This document shows, piece by piece, positions 45,323 through 53,478 of a stretch of DNA of 64,000 bases. The stretch lies in NCBI RefSeq assembly GCF_042675705.1, contig NZ_JBHTJJ010000001.1, one strand, 5' to 3'. The notes under the pieces are model-generated. The model did no database searches, was not told where the DNA came from, and worked only from the letters and a program-made list of their open reading frames with translations. This DNA comes from Ruegeria arenilitoris (GTDB lineage: Bacteria; Pseudomonadota; Alphaproteobacteria; Rhodobacterales; Rhodobacteraceae). The number at the start of each line of letters is the position of its first letter. The stretch's first letter is position 1. The position numbers and the translations under genes were made by a program.

Positions 45323-48300
45323 TCTGCTTCTCCCCGTCCTTGTCGTAGAACACCGGGTCCACGATCTTGGCCTTGTAGATTTTGTCGTCGGTGCCCGGGA
45401 ATTCGATCACCTCTCCCATGCGGTTCGGCCCGTTCTTGACCAGCCCCATGGCGATGCCCCGGCCCAGGTTGGCCGAGTAATAGGTCGAGGTCACGCGACC
45501 GATCACGTTGCGCTGGCCGTTGGCGTTCACGCCTTCGCCCACCGCATAGGCACCGTCGGGCAGAACCGATCCATCCACAGTTTCCAGACCCACCAGTTTC
45601 CAGCGGTCCGGGTCGGTCATGTGAGTGCGTTCCTGCGCGCGCTTGCCCAGGAAATCCTCTTTCTTCTTCGAGATCGCCCAGTGCAGCCCCAGGTCCTGCG
45701 GGATCACGGTGCCGTCGGTCTCGTCCCCGATCATGATGAAGCCCTTCTCGGCCCGCAGAATGTGCAGACATTCCGTGCCATAGGGCATCACGCCAAACTC
45801 TTTCCCGGCCTCCATCAGGGCATCCCAGAAGGCCTGGCCCTGGCTGGCGGGCACCGCGATTTCATAGGACAGTTCGCCCGAGAACGAGATGCGGTAGGCC
45901 CGGCAATCAAAGCCGCCGATCTGGCCGTCGCGCCATTCCATAAAGGGCAGCGCCTCGCGGCTGACATCCATGCCGCCCAGCTTCTCCAGCACCTTGCGGG
46001 CGTTGGGGCCCACCACGGCGATCTGGGCGTATTGCTCGGTCACGTTGGCGACATAGACCTTCCAGTCCCACCACTCGCATTGCAGCCATTCCTCCATGTG
46101 GGCATGGATGCGCTCAGCCCCGCCGGTGGTGGTGTGGCACAGCCAGGTGTCCTCATCGATGCGGGCGACGACGCCGTCGTCGATCAGGAAGCCGTTTTCC
46201 GAGCACATCAAGCCATAGCGGCATTTGCCGACCTTCAGTGTGGACATCATGTTGGTATACAACATGTCCAAAAACTTGCCGGCATCCGGCCCCTTGACGA
46301 TCAGCTTGCCCAGGGTCGAGGCATCCAGCAGCCCGAGGTTTTCACGGGTGTTCCGGACCTCGCGGTTCACGGCGTCATGCACGGTTTCCCCGGCTCGGAC
46401 ATAGGCGTAGGGGCGGCGCCAGTGGCCCACCGGCTCCCAATCGGCACCATTCCGGTCATGCCAGTCATGCATGGGCGTGCGGCGGATCGGCTGGAACACC
46501 TCGCCGCGCGCCTCACCCGCGATGGCGCCCATCGAGATGGGCGTATAGGGCGGGCGGAAAGTGGTCGTGCCGACCTTGGGTATCTCGGATTCCAGCGCAT
46601 CAGCAAGGATCGCCAGACCGTTGATATTGCTCAGCTTACCCTGATCCGTCGCCATGCCCAGCGTGGTATAACGCTTGGTGTGCTCGACGCTTTCATAGCC
46701 CTCGCGCGCGGCCAGTTGCACATCCGAGACCTTCACGTCGTTCTGGAAGTCCAGCCACGACTTCATGCGCAGCTGCACCTCGGCCTTGGCAGGCATCAGC
46801 CAGACGGCCTGCATGGGCGCTTCGGTCTCGGTCTCGCCCTGCGGTGCCTTGGTGTTCTTCGGCTTGAAGCCGGCTGCCTTGGCCGCGGCCTTGCCCGCGG
46901 CGTGGGCATCGGCCAGCACCTCGCCCAGCGCCAGCGGCCCGCTTGCCGAGCCTGCGGCCACGACAAATCCTTCGCCATTCGCGCCCAGCGGCGGACGGTC
47001 AGGGTCGGGGCGGAAATGAGAGTTCGCCTCGTCCCAGATCAGCTTGCCACCGCAATGGGACCACAGGTGCACCACCGGAGACCAGCCACCCGACATGGCA
47101 ACCGCATCGCATTCGACCTCTTCGCGAGCGCCGCCGATGCCTTCCTGGTTGCAGATCGCGACCTTCTTGACGCGCTTGCCGCCCTTGACCTTGGCGATCG
47201 CCTTGCCGGGATCGACCCGGATGCCGAGGCTGCGCGCTTCGTCCGCCAGCGGCCCGGCCGAGGGACGGGCATCGACGACGCGCAACACATCCACGCCCGC
47301 CTGTTTCAGGATGATCGCGGTGCGGTAGGCGTCGTCATTGTTGGTGGCGACGATCACGCGCTCGCCCGGGGTCACGCCCCAGTTGACCACATAGTCGCGC
47401 ATGGCCGAGGCCAGCATCACCCCCGGCACGTCATTGCCGGCAAAGGACAACGGGCGCTCGATTGCGCCGGTGGCCGTGACGAGCTGCTTGGCTCGGATGC
47501 GCCACAGGCGGTGGCGCGGACCCTGGGTGCCCGGTTTGTGGTCGGTCAGACGCTCGTATCCCAGCACGTAACCGTGGTCATAGACCCCGGCCCCCATGCA
47601 GCGCGACCGAAGGGTGACATTGTCCATTGTTTCGAGTTCGGAAACCAATTGTTCCACGAACTTATCCACAGGCTCGTCGTTGACGGTGCCGCCATCGACA
47701 GGCGCGCGGCCACCCCAATGGGCGGTCTGTTCGATCAACATGACCTTGGCGCCCGATTGCGCCGCGGTCTTGGCCGCCTGCAGGCCCGCAACACCGCCGC
47801 CGATCACCAGAACGTCGGTGAAGGCATAGAAATGTTCATACGTGTCCGCGTCGCGGCTGTCCTTGTCAGGCGCCTTGCCCAAACCGGCCGACTGGCGGAT
47901 GAACGGCTCGTACACATGTTTCCAGAACGGTTTGGGGTGGATGAACGTCTTGTAGTAGAACCCCGCCGGCAGGAACCGTGCCAGCGCCGTGTTCACCGCG
48001 CCGATGTCATACTCCAGACTGGGCCAGTGGTTTTGCGAGATCGCGGTCAGGCCGTTGAACAGCTCGGTCGTGGTGGCGCGCTGGTTCGGCTCGAACCGGT
48101 TGCCCTGCCCTAGACCGACCAGCGCGTTGGGCTCCTCGGCACCGCTGGCGACGACGCCGCGCGGACGGTGGTATTTGAACGACCGGCCGACCATCAACTG
48201 GTCGTTAGCCAGCAGGGCCGAGGCCAGCGTGTCGCCCTGATAGCCCTGCATAGAGGTACCGTTGAATGAAAACGTGACCGGTTTCGACCTGTCGATCAGG

Positions 48301-48329
48301 CGACCTTGATTTGCGAGACGGGTGCTCAT
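45315..48329 (-). CDS. soxA: Sarcosine oxidase alpha subunit
   Basis: SoxA carries the noncovalent FAD/NAD part and the folate-binding GcvT-like part of sarcosine oxidase. From MSTRLANQGR the protein is 1004 residues, normal for this subunit. It has an N-terminal 2Fe-2S-like fold region, the nucleotide motif VIGGGVAGLQAAKTAAQSG near residue 155, and a C-terminal aminomethyltransferase-like half with LGLLDASTLGKLIVKGPDAG. A 934-codon open frame on the opposite strand is a shadow. It lies 67 bases after soxD and overlaps soxG. Confidence 0.97.
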   Translation of the reverse strand: MSTRLANQGRLIDRSKPVTFSFNGTSMQGYQGDTLASALLANDQLMVGRSFKYHRPRGVVASGAEEPNALVGLGQGNRFEPNQRATTTELFNGLTAISQNHWPSLEYDIGAVNTALARFLPAGFYYKTFIHPKPFWKHVYEPFIRQSAGLGKAPDKDSRDADTYEHFYAFTDVLVIGGGVAGLQAAKTAAQSGAKVMLIEQTAHWGGRAPVDGGTVNDEPVDKFVEQLVSELETMDNVTLRSRCMGAGVYDHGYVLGYERLTDHKPGTQGPRHRLWRIRAKQLVTATGAIERPLSFAGNDVPGVMLASAMRDYVVNWGVTPGERVIVATNNDDAYRTAIILKQAGVDVLRVVDARPSAGPLADEARSLGIRVDPGKAIAKVKGGKRVKKVAICNQEGIGGAREEVECDAVAMSGGWSPVVHLWSHCGGKLIWDEANSHFRPDPDRPPLGANGEGFVVAAGSASGPLALGEVLADAHAAGKAAAKAAGFKPKNTKAPQGETETEAPMQAVWLMPAKAEVQLRMKSWLDFQNDVKVSDVQLAAREGYESVEHTKRYTTLGMATDQGKLSNINGLAILADALESEIPKVGTTTFRPPYTPISMGAIAGEARGEVFQPIRRTPMHDWHDRNGADWEPVGHWRRPYAYVRAGETVHDAVNREVRNTRENLGLLDASTLGKLIVKGPDAGKFLDMLYTNMMSTLKVGKCRYGLMCSENGFLIDDGVVARIDEDTWLCHTTTGGAERIHAHMEEWLQCEWWDWKVYVANVTEQYAQIAVVGPNARKVLEKLGGMDVSREALPFMEWRDGQIGGFDCRAYRISFSGELSYEIAVPASQGQAFWDALMEAGKEFGVMPYGTECLHILRAEKGFIMIGDETDGTVIPQDLGLHWAISKKKEDFLGKRAQERTHMTDPDRWKLVGLETVDGSVLPDGAYAVGEGVNANGQRNVIGRVTSTYYSANLGRGIAMGLVKNGPNRMGEVIEFPGTDDKIYKAKIVDPVFYDKDGEKQNV

Positions 48330-48396
48330 TTTGCGGACCTTTCGCAAGTGGAGGCGTCAGGGCCTCCGGCAGATGTGTTCTTGAAAAGACGAAGCA

Positions 48397-48726
48397 TCAG
48401 GAGAACTCTCTCCACGTCCAACCCGGCCGTTTGGCCGAAATCGCATCGCGGATTTCCTTTGGCGGCTCGGTGACCTGGGCCGAATAGGTGCCGAACACCT
48501 CAAGCGTCGCGGTGCACCGCGCGGCATGAAACCACTTGCCGCAGCCGTTGCTGTGCCGCCAGCGTTCGAAGTGCACGCCCTTGGGGTTTTCGCGCATGAA
48601 CAGATAGTCATGGAACTCTTCGTCCGACGAGCCGGGACCGAAGCGTTTCATATGGGCTTCGCCGCCGGCAGTCAGTTCGGTCTCTTCGGCGTCGACGCCG
48701 CAATAGGGACAACTCAGGATCAGCAT
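48397..48726 (-). CDS. soxD: Sarcosine oxidase delta subunit
   Basis: SoxD is the small zinc-binding subunit of sarcosine oxidase. The 109-residue product starts MLILSCPYCGVDAEETEL, with Cys6 and Cys9, and has RHSNGCGKWFHAARC with His58 and Cys62, the usual four zinc ligands. It is full length. Unusually it lies after an FkbM methyltransferase rather than directly after soxB; 19 bases separate the two. Confidence 0.96.
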   Translation of the reverse strand: MLILSCPYCGVDAEETELTAGGEAHMKRFGPGSSDEEFHDYLFMRENPKGVHFERWRHSNGCGKWFHAARCTATLEVFGTYSAQVTEPPKEIRDAISAKRPGWTWREFS

Positions 48727-48745
48727 CGGGTCAAAACACCTTTGG

Positions 48746-49543
48746 TCATGGATTCGGCTCGACCGTTTCTTGGACGGTCAGCGGAACAAGGTTGTTGAAG
48801 TGGAACATCGCCTCGATCGGGATGGTCACGCGGCCCGGGCGCAGAGCGACGATGTCGTTGGCCAGCCGATAGGGGACCAGACCGGCCGCGCTCAGGTCCG
48901 AGACGATCCCATCCTGTTCGGCCGGGTCGCCTGCGTTGCATTCAACGATGGCCAGCGACAGCTCCAGGCGTGCGGGATCAAAGCTGTCGAGGACAGAGCG
49001 TTCGTGCCCTTCGACGTCGATCACCAGGATATCGGCGGCGGAAACACCCGTTTCGGTCAAAATCTCGTCCAGCCGCCGCGCGGCGACGGTTGTCTCGGCC
49101 ACGGCCGAATGGGGTACGTTCGCCCCCGTCTTGCGGTTGGCGCGGTCGATTGCGGCCACCATCCGGCCACGGTCCAGCGACGCGCAGCCGCGCAGCCAGC
49201 CCGGATAGGCGCCGGAATAGGTGTCGTCGAGGTGATAAAGCGTCATGCTGCCCGCAACCTGCGAGACGGCGGCATTGACCAGCGTCACGTTCGGGTTGGC
49301 CGCATGCAGCGACGCAAGCGCCGAAAAATACAGCGGATGCGGCTCGATCAGGACACCTTTCCAATGCGGTTTCGACCAGTACGGCAATATGGGATCATCC
49401 AGCTTGCCGTCATTGGCCCCGACCTGCACCACCTGAACGCTGTCGGACTGCGCGTCGAAACACGCCAGCAGAAAGTCCAGCAGCGCAAGCCGGCTGCGGC
49501 GCGGTCGGTCGGGTATCGCCGTGGGAAGGGATTGGATGTCCAT
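48746..49543 (-). CDS. FkbM-family methyltransferase inside the sarcosine oxidase operon
   Basis: The 265-residue product has the SAM-binding VVQVGANDGKLDDP (about residues 38-51), the acidic block ILVIDVEGHERSVLDSFDP (about 190-208) and a VALVECNAGD-like LAIVECNAGDP near the C-terminus. Its ATG overlaps the soxB stop codon (TGATG), so it is translationally coupled and must be made with the sox proteins. This position is not standard for soxBDAG. Its acceptor is unknown; a link to sarcosine, glycine or folate metabolism would be an inference from position only. It is clearly different from the FkbM protein at 43.4 kb. Confidence 0.88.
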   Translation of the reverse strand: MDIQSLPTAIPDRPRRSRLALLDFLLACFDAQSDSVQVVQVGANDGKLDDPILPYWSKPHWKGVLIEPHPLYFSALASLHAANPNVTLVNAAVSQVAGSMTLYHLDDTYSGAYPGWLRGCASLDRGRMVAAIDRANRKTGANVPHSAVAETTVAARRLDEILTETGVSAADILVIDVEGHERSVLDSFDPARLELSLAIVECNAGDPAEQDGIVSDLSAAGLVPYRLANDIVALRPGRVTIPIEAMFHFNNLVPLTVQETVEPNP

Positions 49544-50787
49544 CAATGCGCGACCCCGGCGGCGACGCTTTCGTCGATGAAGCGGCCCTCTTTGAACCGG
49601 TCCAGCGAGAACGCCTCGGTCAGCGGGGAATGTCCGGTGGCCATCAGCTGGGCCATGCCCCAGCCCGAACCCGGGATGGCCTTGAACCCGCCGGTGCCCC
49701 AGCCGCAGTTGATGAAGCAACCGCCCAGCGGCGTCTTGGACAGGATGGGCGACCGGTCGCCGGTCATGTCGACGATCCCGCCCCATTGCCGCAGCATCTT
49801 GAGCCGCGAGATCATCGGAAAGGTCTCGACCAGGGCCCGGACGGTTTCTTCGATATGATGGAAGCTGCCGCGCTGGGTGTAGTTGTTGAACCCGTCTGTG
49901 CCACCACCGATCACCATCTCGCCCTTGTCAGATTGCGACATGTAACCATGCACGGTGTTGGCCATCACCACCACATCCATGCAGGGTTTGATCGGCTCGG
50001 ACACCAGCGCCTGCAGGGCCAGCGCCTCGACCGGAAGGCGGAAGCCCGCCATCTCGGCCAGTTGGCCCGAATGGCCCGCGACCACGATGCCCAGCTTGTC
50101 ACATTCGATGGCGCCCTTGGTCGTCTCGACCCCTGTGACGCGACCGTTTTCAGACCGGACGCCCGTAACCTCACACTGCTGGATGATGTCCATACCCATA
50201 TTCGAACAGGCACGCGCATAGCCCCAGGCCACCGCATCGTGGCGTGCGGTGCCGCCGCGCTCTTGCCACAGCGCACCAAGGACCGGATAGCGCGGGCCGT
50301 CGATGTTGATGATCGGGACCAGCTGCTTTACGCGCTCGGGCTCGATCCATTCAGTCTTGACCCCCTGCAGCGCGTTGGCATGCGCCGTACGCTGATAGCC
50401 GCGCACTTCGTGCTGGGTTTGCGCCAGCATCATCACGCCGCGCGGGCTGAACATCACGTTGTAGTTCAGATCCTGGCTCAGATCCTCGTACAAGCTGCGC
50501 GATTTTTCGTAGATCGCAGCCGACGGGTCCTGCAGATAGTTCGAGCGGATGATGGTCGTGTTCCGCCCGGTATTGCCGCCGCCCAGCCAGCCCTTTTCGA
50601 TCACCGCGACGTTCTGGATACCGTAATTCTTGCCCAGATAATAGGCCGTCGCCAAACCGTGCCCGCCGGCACCGACGATGATCACGTCATACCGTTTCTT
50701 GGGTTCTGGCGAACGCCAGGCGCGCTCCCATCCGGTGTGATAGCGCAGCGCCTCTCGCGCTACGGCAAAGGCTGAATAGTGTTTCAT
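49543..50787 (-). CDS. soxB: Sarcosine oxidase beta subunit
   Basis: SoxB carries the covalent flavin and the site where sarcosine is oxidised to an imine. The 414-residue product, starting MKHYSAFAVAREALRYHTGWERAW, has the GxGxxG motif VIIVGAGGHGLATAYYLGKNYG near residue 33. FINCGWGTGGFKAIPGSGW near the C-terminus is the covalent-flavin and substrate loop region of the family. It is the first gene of the operon. The start was placed at MKHYSAF, where the family begins. Confidence 0.97.
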   Translation of the reverse strand: MKHYSAFAVAREALRYHTGWERAWRSPEPKKRYDVIIVGAGGHGLATAYYLGKNYGIQNVAVIEKGWLGGGNTGRNTTIIRSNYLQDPSAAIYEKSRSLYEDLSQDLNYNVMFSPRGVMMLAQTQHEVRGYQRTAHANALQGVKTEWIEPERVKQLVPIINIDGPRYPVLGALWQERGGTARHDAVAWGYARACSNMGMDIIQQCEVTGVRSENGRVTGVETTKGAIECDKLGIVVAGHSGQLAEMAGFRLPVEALALQALVSEPIKPCMDVVVMANTVHGYMSQSDKGEMVIGGGTDGFNNYTQRGSFHHIEETVRALVETFPMISRLKMLRQWGGIVDMTGDRSPILSKTPLGGCFINCGWGTGGFKAIPGSGWGMAQLMATGHSPLTEAFSLDRFKEGRFIDESVAAGVAH

Positions 50788-50860
50788 GAGCGAATCCGTC
50801 CGGTTCGTGATTGGCCGAAGATATGCCGTGCGGCGACAGATTACCCCTGCCGTACAGCGC

Positions 50861-50880
50861 CGCAATATCGCACTATTGCG
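50861..50880. promoter_or_regulatory. Inverted repeat in the soxB-ccmI divergent region, possible operator
   Basis: CGCAATA (50861-50867) and TATTGCG (50874-50880) are perfect 7-bp inverted arms around TCGCAC. They lie 74 bases before the soxB start and could control the sarcosine oxidase operon. No regulator gene is adjacent. Confidence 0.45.
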
Positions 50881-50962
50881 ACATGTAGGCCATTCGCGGC
50901 CATTTGTCCCTTTTTTCCGGGCGCGCGCAGGTCTAAGTGAGGGCAACAATTCCGGAGAGATC

Positions 50963-52192
50963 ATGACATTCTGGGTTCTGCTTCTGCTCTTTGCGCTGTC
51001 GATCACCGCATTCTTGGCCTTTGGCCTGACCCGAACCCGCCGGCGACAGGAACATCCGGCGGCCTACGATCTGCGGGTGTACAAGGAACAGCTTGCCAGC
51101 GTTGATCGCGATCTGGCCCGCGGAGTGATCGCCAAAGCCGACGCCGAGCGAGTTCGGACCGAGATTTCGCGCCGTATCCTGGCCGCCGACGCGCAAATCC
51201 GTACCGGTGACGCGACGACCGGGCCGTCAACCACTGTTCGGGTGGCCGCCATCGGGTTCGTTGCCCTGGTGCTGATCGGCGGAGCGTTTGCTCTGTACCG
51301 CCAGCTGGGTGCCGCCGGATACCCTGATCAACCGCTTTCAGCGCGCATGGAGATGGCCGCCGAACTGCGTGAGAACAGACCCGGCCAGGAAGAGGCCGAG
51401 CAGATGGCCCCGCCCGTCGAAGCGCCTCAGCTTGAAGACAGCTATGCCAACCTTCTGAACCAGCTGCGCACGACCGTGGCCGACCGACCGGACGATCTTC
51501 AGGGTCACATTCTATTGGCGCAGCACGAAACCAACGCGGGCAATTTTCAAGCCGGTTATGCAGCCCAACGCCGTGCAATCGAATTGATGGGGGACGAGGC
51601 CCCGGCGGACGCCTATTCGAACCTGGCAGAAATGCTGATCCTCGCGGCGGGGGGCTATGTCTCGCCCGAAGCCGAAGCGGCCTTGCGTCAGGCACTGGAA
51701 CGCGACCCGCAATCGGGACCGGCGCGCTATTACTGGGGCCAGATGCTGCTGCAGATCGGACGGCCGGACCAGGCCTATCGCGTCTGGATGGACACGCTGC
51801 GCACGTCGCCACCGGGGGCGCCTTGGGCCAACGCCATTCGCGCCCAGATCGACGAACTTGCCTGGCGCGCCGGCGTCTTCAACGCGCCCGAAATGGCAGC
51901 TGCTCCGGCAGGTGCGGGCCCCAGCCAGTCGGATATGGAAGCTGCGGCGGAATTGACGCCCGAGGAGCGTCAGGAGATGATCCGCGGCATGGTTGACGGA
52001 TTGTCGGACCGGCTGGCGACCGAAGGTGGTTCTCCGCAGGAATGGGCCCGACTGATCTCGGCGCTTGGGGTGCTGGGAGAAACCGAGCAGGCCGCCGCGA
52101 TCCGGGATGAAGCCGCGACCAAGTTTGCCGAAGACCCCGCCGCGCTTGAACTGATCAACTCGGCCGCGCAGCAGGCTGGCCTTTCGCAATGA
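50963..52192 (+). CDS. ccmI: Cytochrome c biogenesis protein CcmI
   Basis: CcmI holds apocytochrome c for haem attachment. The 409-residue product has the standard two-helix N-terminal domain (residues 2-20 and about 95-110) with a coiled region ending QEHPAAYDLRVYKEQLASVDRDLARGVI between them, and a C-terminal TPR domain (about 160-330). It begins after CCGGAGAGATC. The other ccm genes lie 34 kb away, a common split in alphaproteobacteria. Its stop codon overlaps the ruvX start. Confidence 0.92.
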   Translation: MTFWVLLLLFALSITAFLAFGLTRTRRRQEHPAAYDLRVYKEQLASVDRDLARGVIAKADAERVRTEISRRILAADAQIRTGDATTGPSTTVRVAAIGFVALVLIGGAFALYRQLGAAGYPDQPLSARMEMAAELRENRPGQEEAEQMAPPVEAPQLEDSYANLLNQLRTTVADRPDDLQGHILLAQHETNAGNFQAGYAAQRRAIELMGDEAPADAYSNLAEMLILAAGGYVSPEAEAALRQALERDPQSGPARYYWGQMLLQIGRPDQAYRVWMDTLRTSPPGAPWANAIRAQIDELAWRAGVFNAPEMAAAPAGAGPSQSDMEAAAELTPEERQEMIRGMVDGLSDRLATEGGSPQEWARLISALGVLGETEQAAAIRDEAATKFAEDPAALELINSAAQQAGLSQ

Positions 52193-52653
52193 TCCAGGAC
52201 GTGTTCGAGGATTTCGCAGCCGCATTGCCCCCGATGCAGGCGCTGATGGGTCTGGACCTGGGCGAAAAGACGATAGGCGTGGCTGTTTCCGACCGCATGC
52301 GCGGTGTGGCCAGCCCACTTGAGACCGTGCGCCGCAAGAAATTCAAGCTGGACTCTGCCCGCCTTCTGGAGATCGCCGCCGATCGCGAGATCGGAGGGAT
52401 CGTCCTTGGTCTGCCCATGAATATGGACGGATCCGAGGGTCCAAGGTGCCAATCAACCCGCGCGTTTGCCCGCAACCTGTCCCAACTGACCGACATCCCG
52501 ATCGGCTTCTGGGACGAGCGCCTGAGCACAGTTGCGGCAGAAAAGGCACTTTTGGAGGCGGATACGACACGAAAACGTCGCGGACAGGTTATCGACCACG
52601 TCGCGGCGGGTTATATCCTGCAAGGAGCGCTGGACAGGCTGCGCTTTCTTTAA
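52189..52653 (+). CDS. ruvX: Holliday junction resolvase RuvX (YqgF)
   Basis: RuvX/YqgF is an RNase H-like nuclease linked to rRNA processing and Holliday junction handling. The 154-residue product has LGLDLGEKTIGVAVSD with the first catalytic Asp, VLGLPMNMDGSEG and DERLSTVAAEKALLEA (second Asp-Glu motif). The usual final acid is in the VIDHVAAGYIL helix. It overlaps ccmI by four bases and is translationally coupled. Confidence 0.95.
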   Translation: MIQDVFEDFAAALPPMQALMGLDLGEKTIGVAVSDRMRGVASPLETVRRKKFKLDSARLLEIAADREIGGIVLGLPMNMDGSEGPRCQSTRAFARNLSQLTDIPIGFWDERLSTVAAEKALLEADTTRKRRGQVIDHVAAGYILQGALDRLRFL

Positions 52654-52671
52654 CGAGCCCGGAGACCGGCG

Positions 52672-52905
52672 ATGACGAACATGATTTGGAAAAGGGACGA
52701 GGTCGAAAGCCCGTGTGTCCAGATCTGCGTCGTGCATCCAACCGAGCGTATCTGCACCGGCTGCTATCGCACCATCGACGAAATCACGCGCTGGTCGAAA
52801 ATGGAAAGTTCGGAACGCGCCGAAATCATGAATGACCTGCCTGCCCGCAAGCCTCGCTTGGCCAAGCGACGGGGTGGTCGCGCGGCCCGTCTGGACAAAG
52901 CCTGA
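52672..52905 (+). CDS. DUF1289 cysteine-rich protein
   Basis: The 77-residue product has the DUF1289 pattern ESPCVQICVVHPTERICTGCYRTIDEI, with four cysteines that likely bind Zn or an Fe-S cluster, and a basic C-terminal tail (RKPRLAKRRGGRAARLDK). It follows ruvX by 18 bases and is probably co-transcribed. Its function is unknown. Confidence 0.88.
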   Translation: MTNMIWKRDEVESPCVQICVVHPTERICTGCYRTIDEITRWSKMESSERAEIMNDLPARKPRLAKRRGGRAARLDKA

Positions 52906-52923
52906 CGATCAAAGGGCTTTGTC
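52894..52923. terminator. Hairpin at the 3' ends of convergent genes
   Basis: GACAAAGCC (52894-52902) and GGCTTTGTC (52915-52923) form a perfect 9-bp stem with a 12-base loop, over the stop codon of the DUF1289 gene and the stop of the weak minus-strand ORF. There is no U tail on either strand, so it is a hairpin and a possible terminator. Confidence 0.5.
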
Positions 52924-53127
52924 GGTCTTCCGGCTGTCTTCTTCATCTCTCGCTGTGTCCGTGCATGTCTGTACACCGGATCGTTGCCCGGCCTTCAATT
53001 CACTGCGGAACAAACGGGTGATTTCCGACTTGCTGGTCTGCGCGCGCCTAAGAGTAGATTCCTGGAAATCAACTTCGACAGCCGCGCTGGTCATGGATTT
53101 TCTTTTCAAAAACTTGATCAGCCGCAT
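52909..53127 (-). CDS. Possible small hypothetical protein (72 aa)
   Basis: A start at 53127 follows AGGAAGG at good spacing. The 72-residue product is basic at its N-terminus (MRLIKFLKRKS) and polar to its end, with no recognised domain. A longer reading (to 53460) looks spurious because its upstream codons have unusual composition. Without a homology search this remains a candidate only. Confidence 0.35.
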   Translation of the reverse strand: MRLIKFLKRKSMTSAAVEVDFQESTLRRAQTSKSEITRLFRSELKAGQRSGVQTCTDTARDEEDSRKTDKAL

Positions 53128-53150
53128 ACGAGCCTTCCTGAATAAATCTG

Positions 53151-53234
53151 CGTCGCTGCGGGCCGGTCGAAAGCTCGGGAAAGGGGGATCGAGCCGTATG
53201 ACTATGCGTGAGTGAGTGGCGGCCCGCAGCGACG
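53151..53234. repeat. 15-bp perfect inverted repeat with 54-base loop
   Basis: CGTCGCTGCGGGCCG (53151-53165) and CGGCCCGCAGCGACG (53220-53234) are exact reverse complements. The loop contains AAAGGGGGATCGAGCC. The size is larger than a normal terminator stem and there is no T run. Confidence 0.7.
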
Positions 53235-53445
53235 AATTGCGCATACCGGAGTCAGGCTTTTGAGAAAGGGGGAAAACCTGCCGTCGCGCTTCAATTTTTT
53301 TACCAATTAGACAAATTAGCCGGAGAGACTCAACAGTTACAATGCTTTCGCGCCCCGCGGCTGGGCAATAAGGACGTAACGTAACAAGTTGGACCGGCCC
53401 GCGACGGCGTCCGATGTCAATCCAGGATTTGGCCCCGGACGCGCA

Positions 53446-53471
53446 GCGCGGCCCATTCATTCGGGCCGCGC
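53446..53471 (-). terminator. Terminator-like hairpin after the SpoIIAA-like gene
   Basis: GCGCGGCCC-attcattc-GGGCCGCGC is a 9-bp perfect stem beginning eight bases past the stop codon of the minus-strand SpoIIAA-like gene. A short T-rich tail is lacking. Confidence 0.6.
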
Positions 53472-53478
53472 GCCATCG

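Larger units (their letters stand above)
53128..53478. other. Poorly coding stretch with long inverted repeat
   Basis: No convincing gene is visible over about 350 bases. The stretch includes a 15-bp inverted repeat (53151-53165 and 53220-53234), two G-rich runs GAAAGGGGGA, an AT-rich block near 53290-53345 and a terminator-like hairpin at 53446. It might hold a small RNA or be a remnant of a mobile element. Confidence 0.4.

Noticed and set aside
45309..48113. 934-codon plus-strand frame opposite soxA
   Set aside because: It is a shadow of soxA; the real gene has all sarcosine oxidase motifs on the other strand.
52909..53460. 183-codon minus-strand hypothetical protein
   Set aside because: The part upstream of 53127 has irregular composition and covers the long inverted repeat. 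At most the short 72-residue version is plausible.
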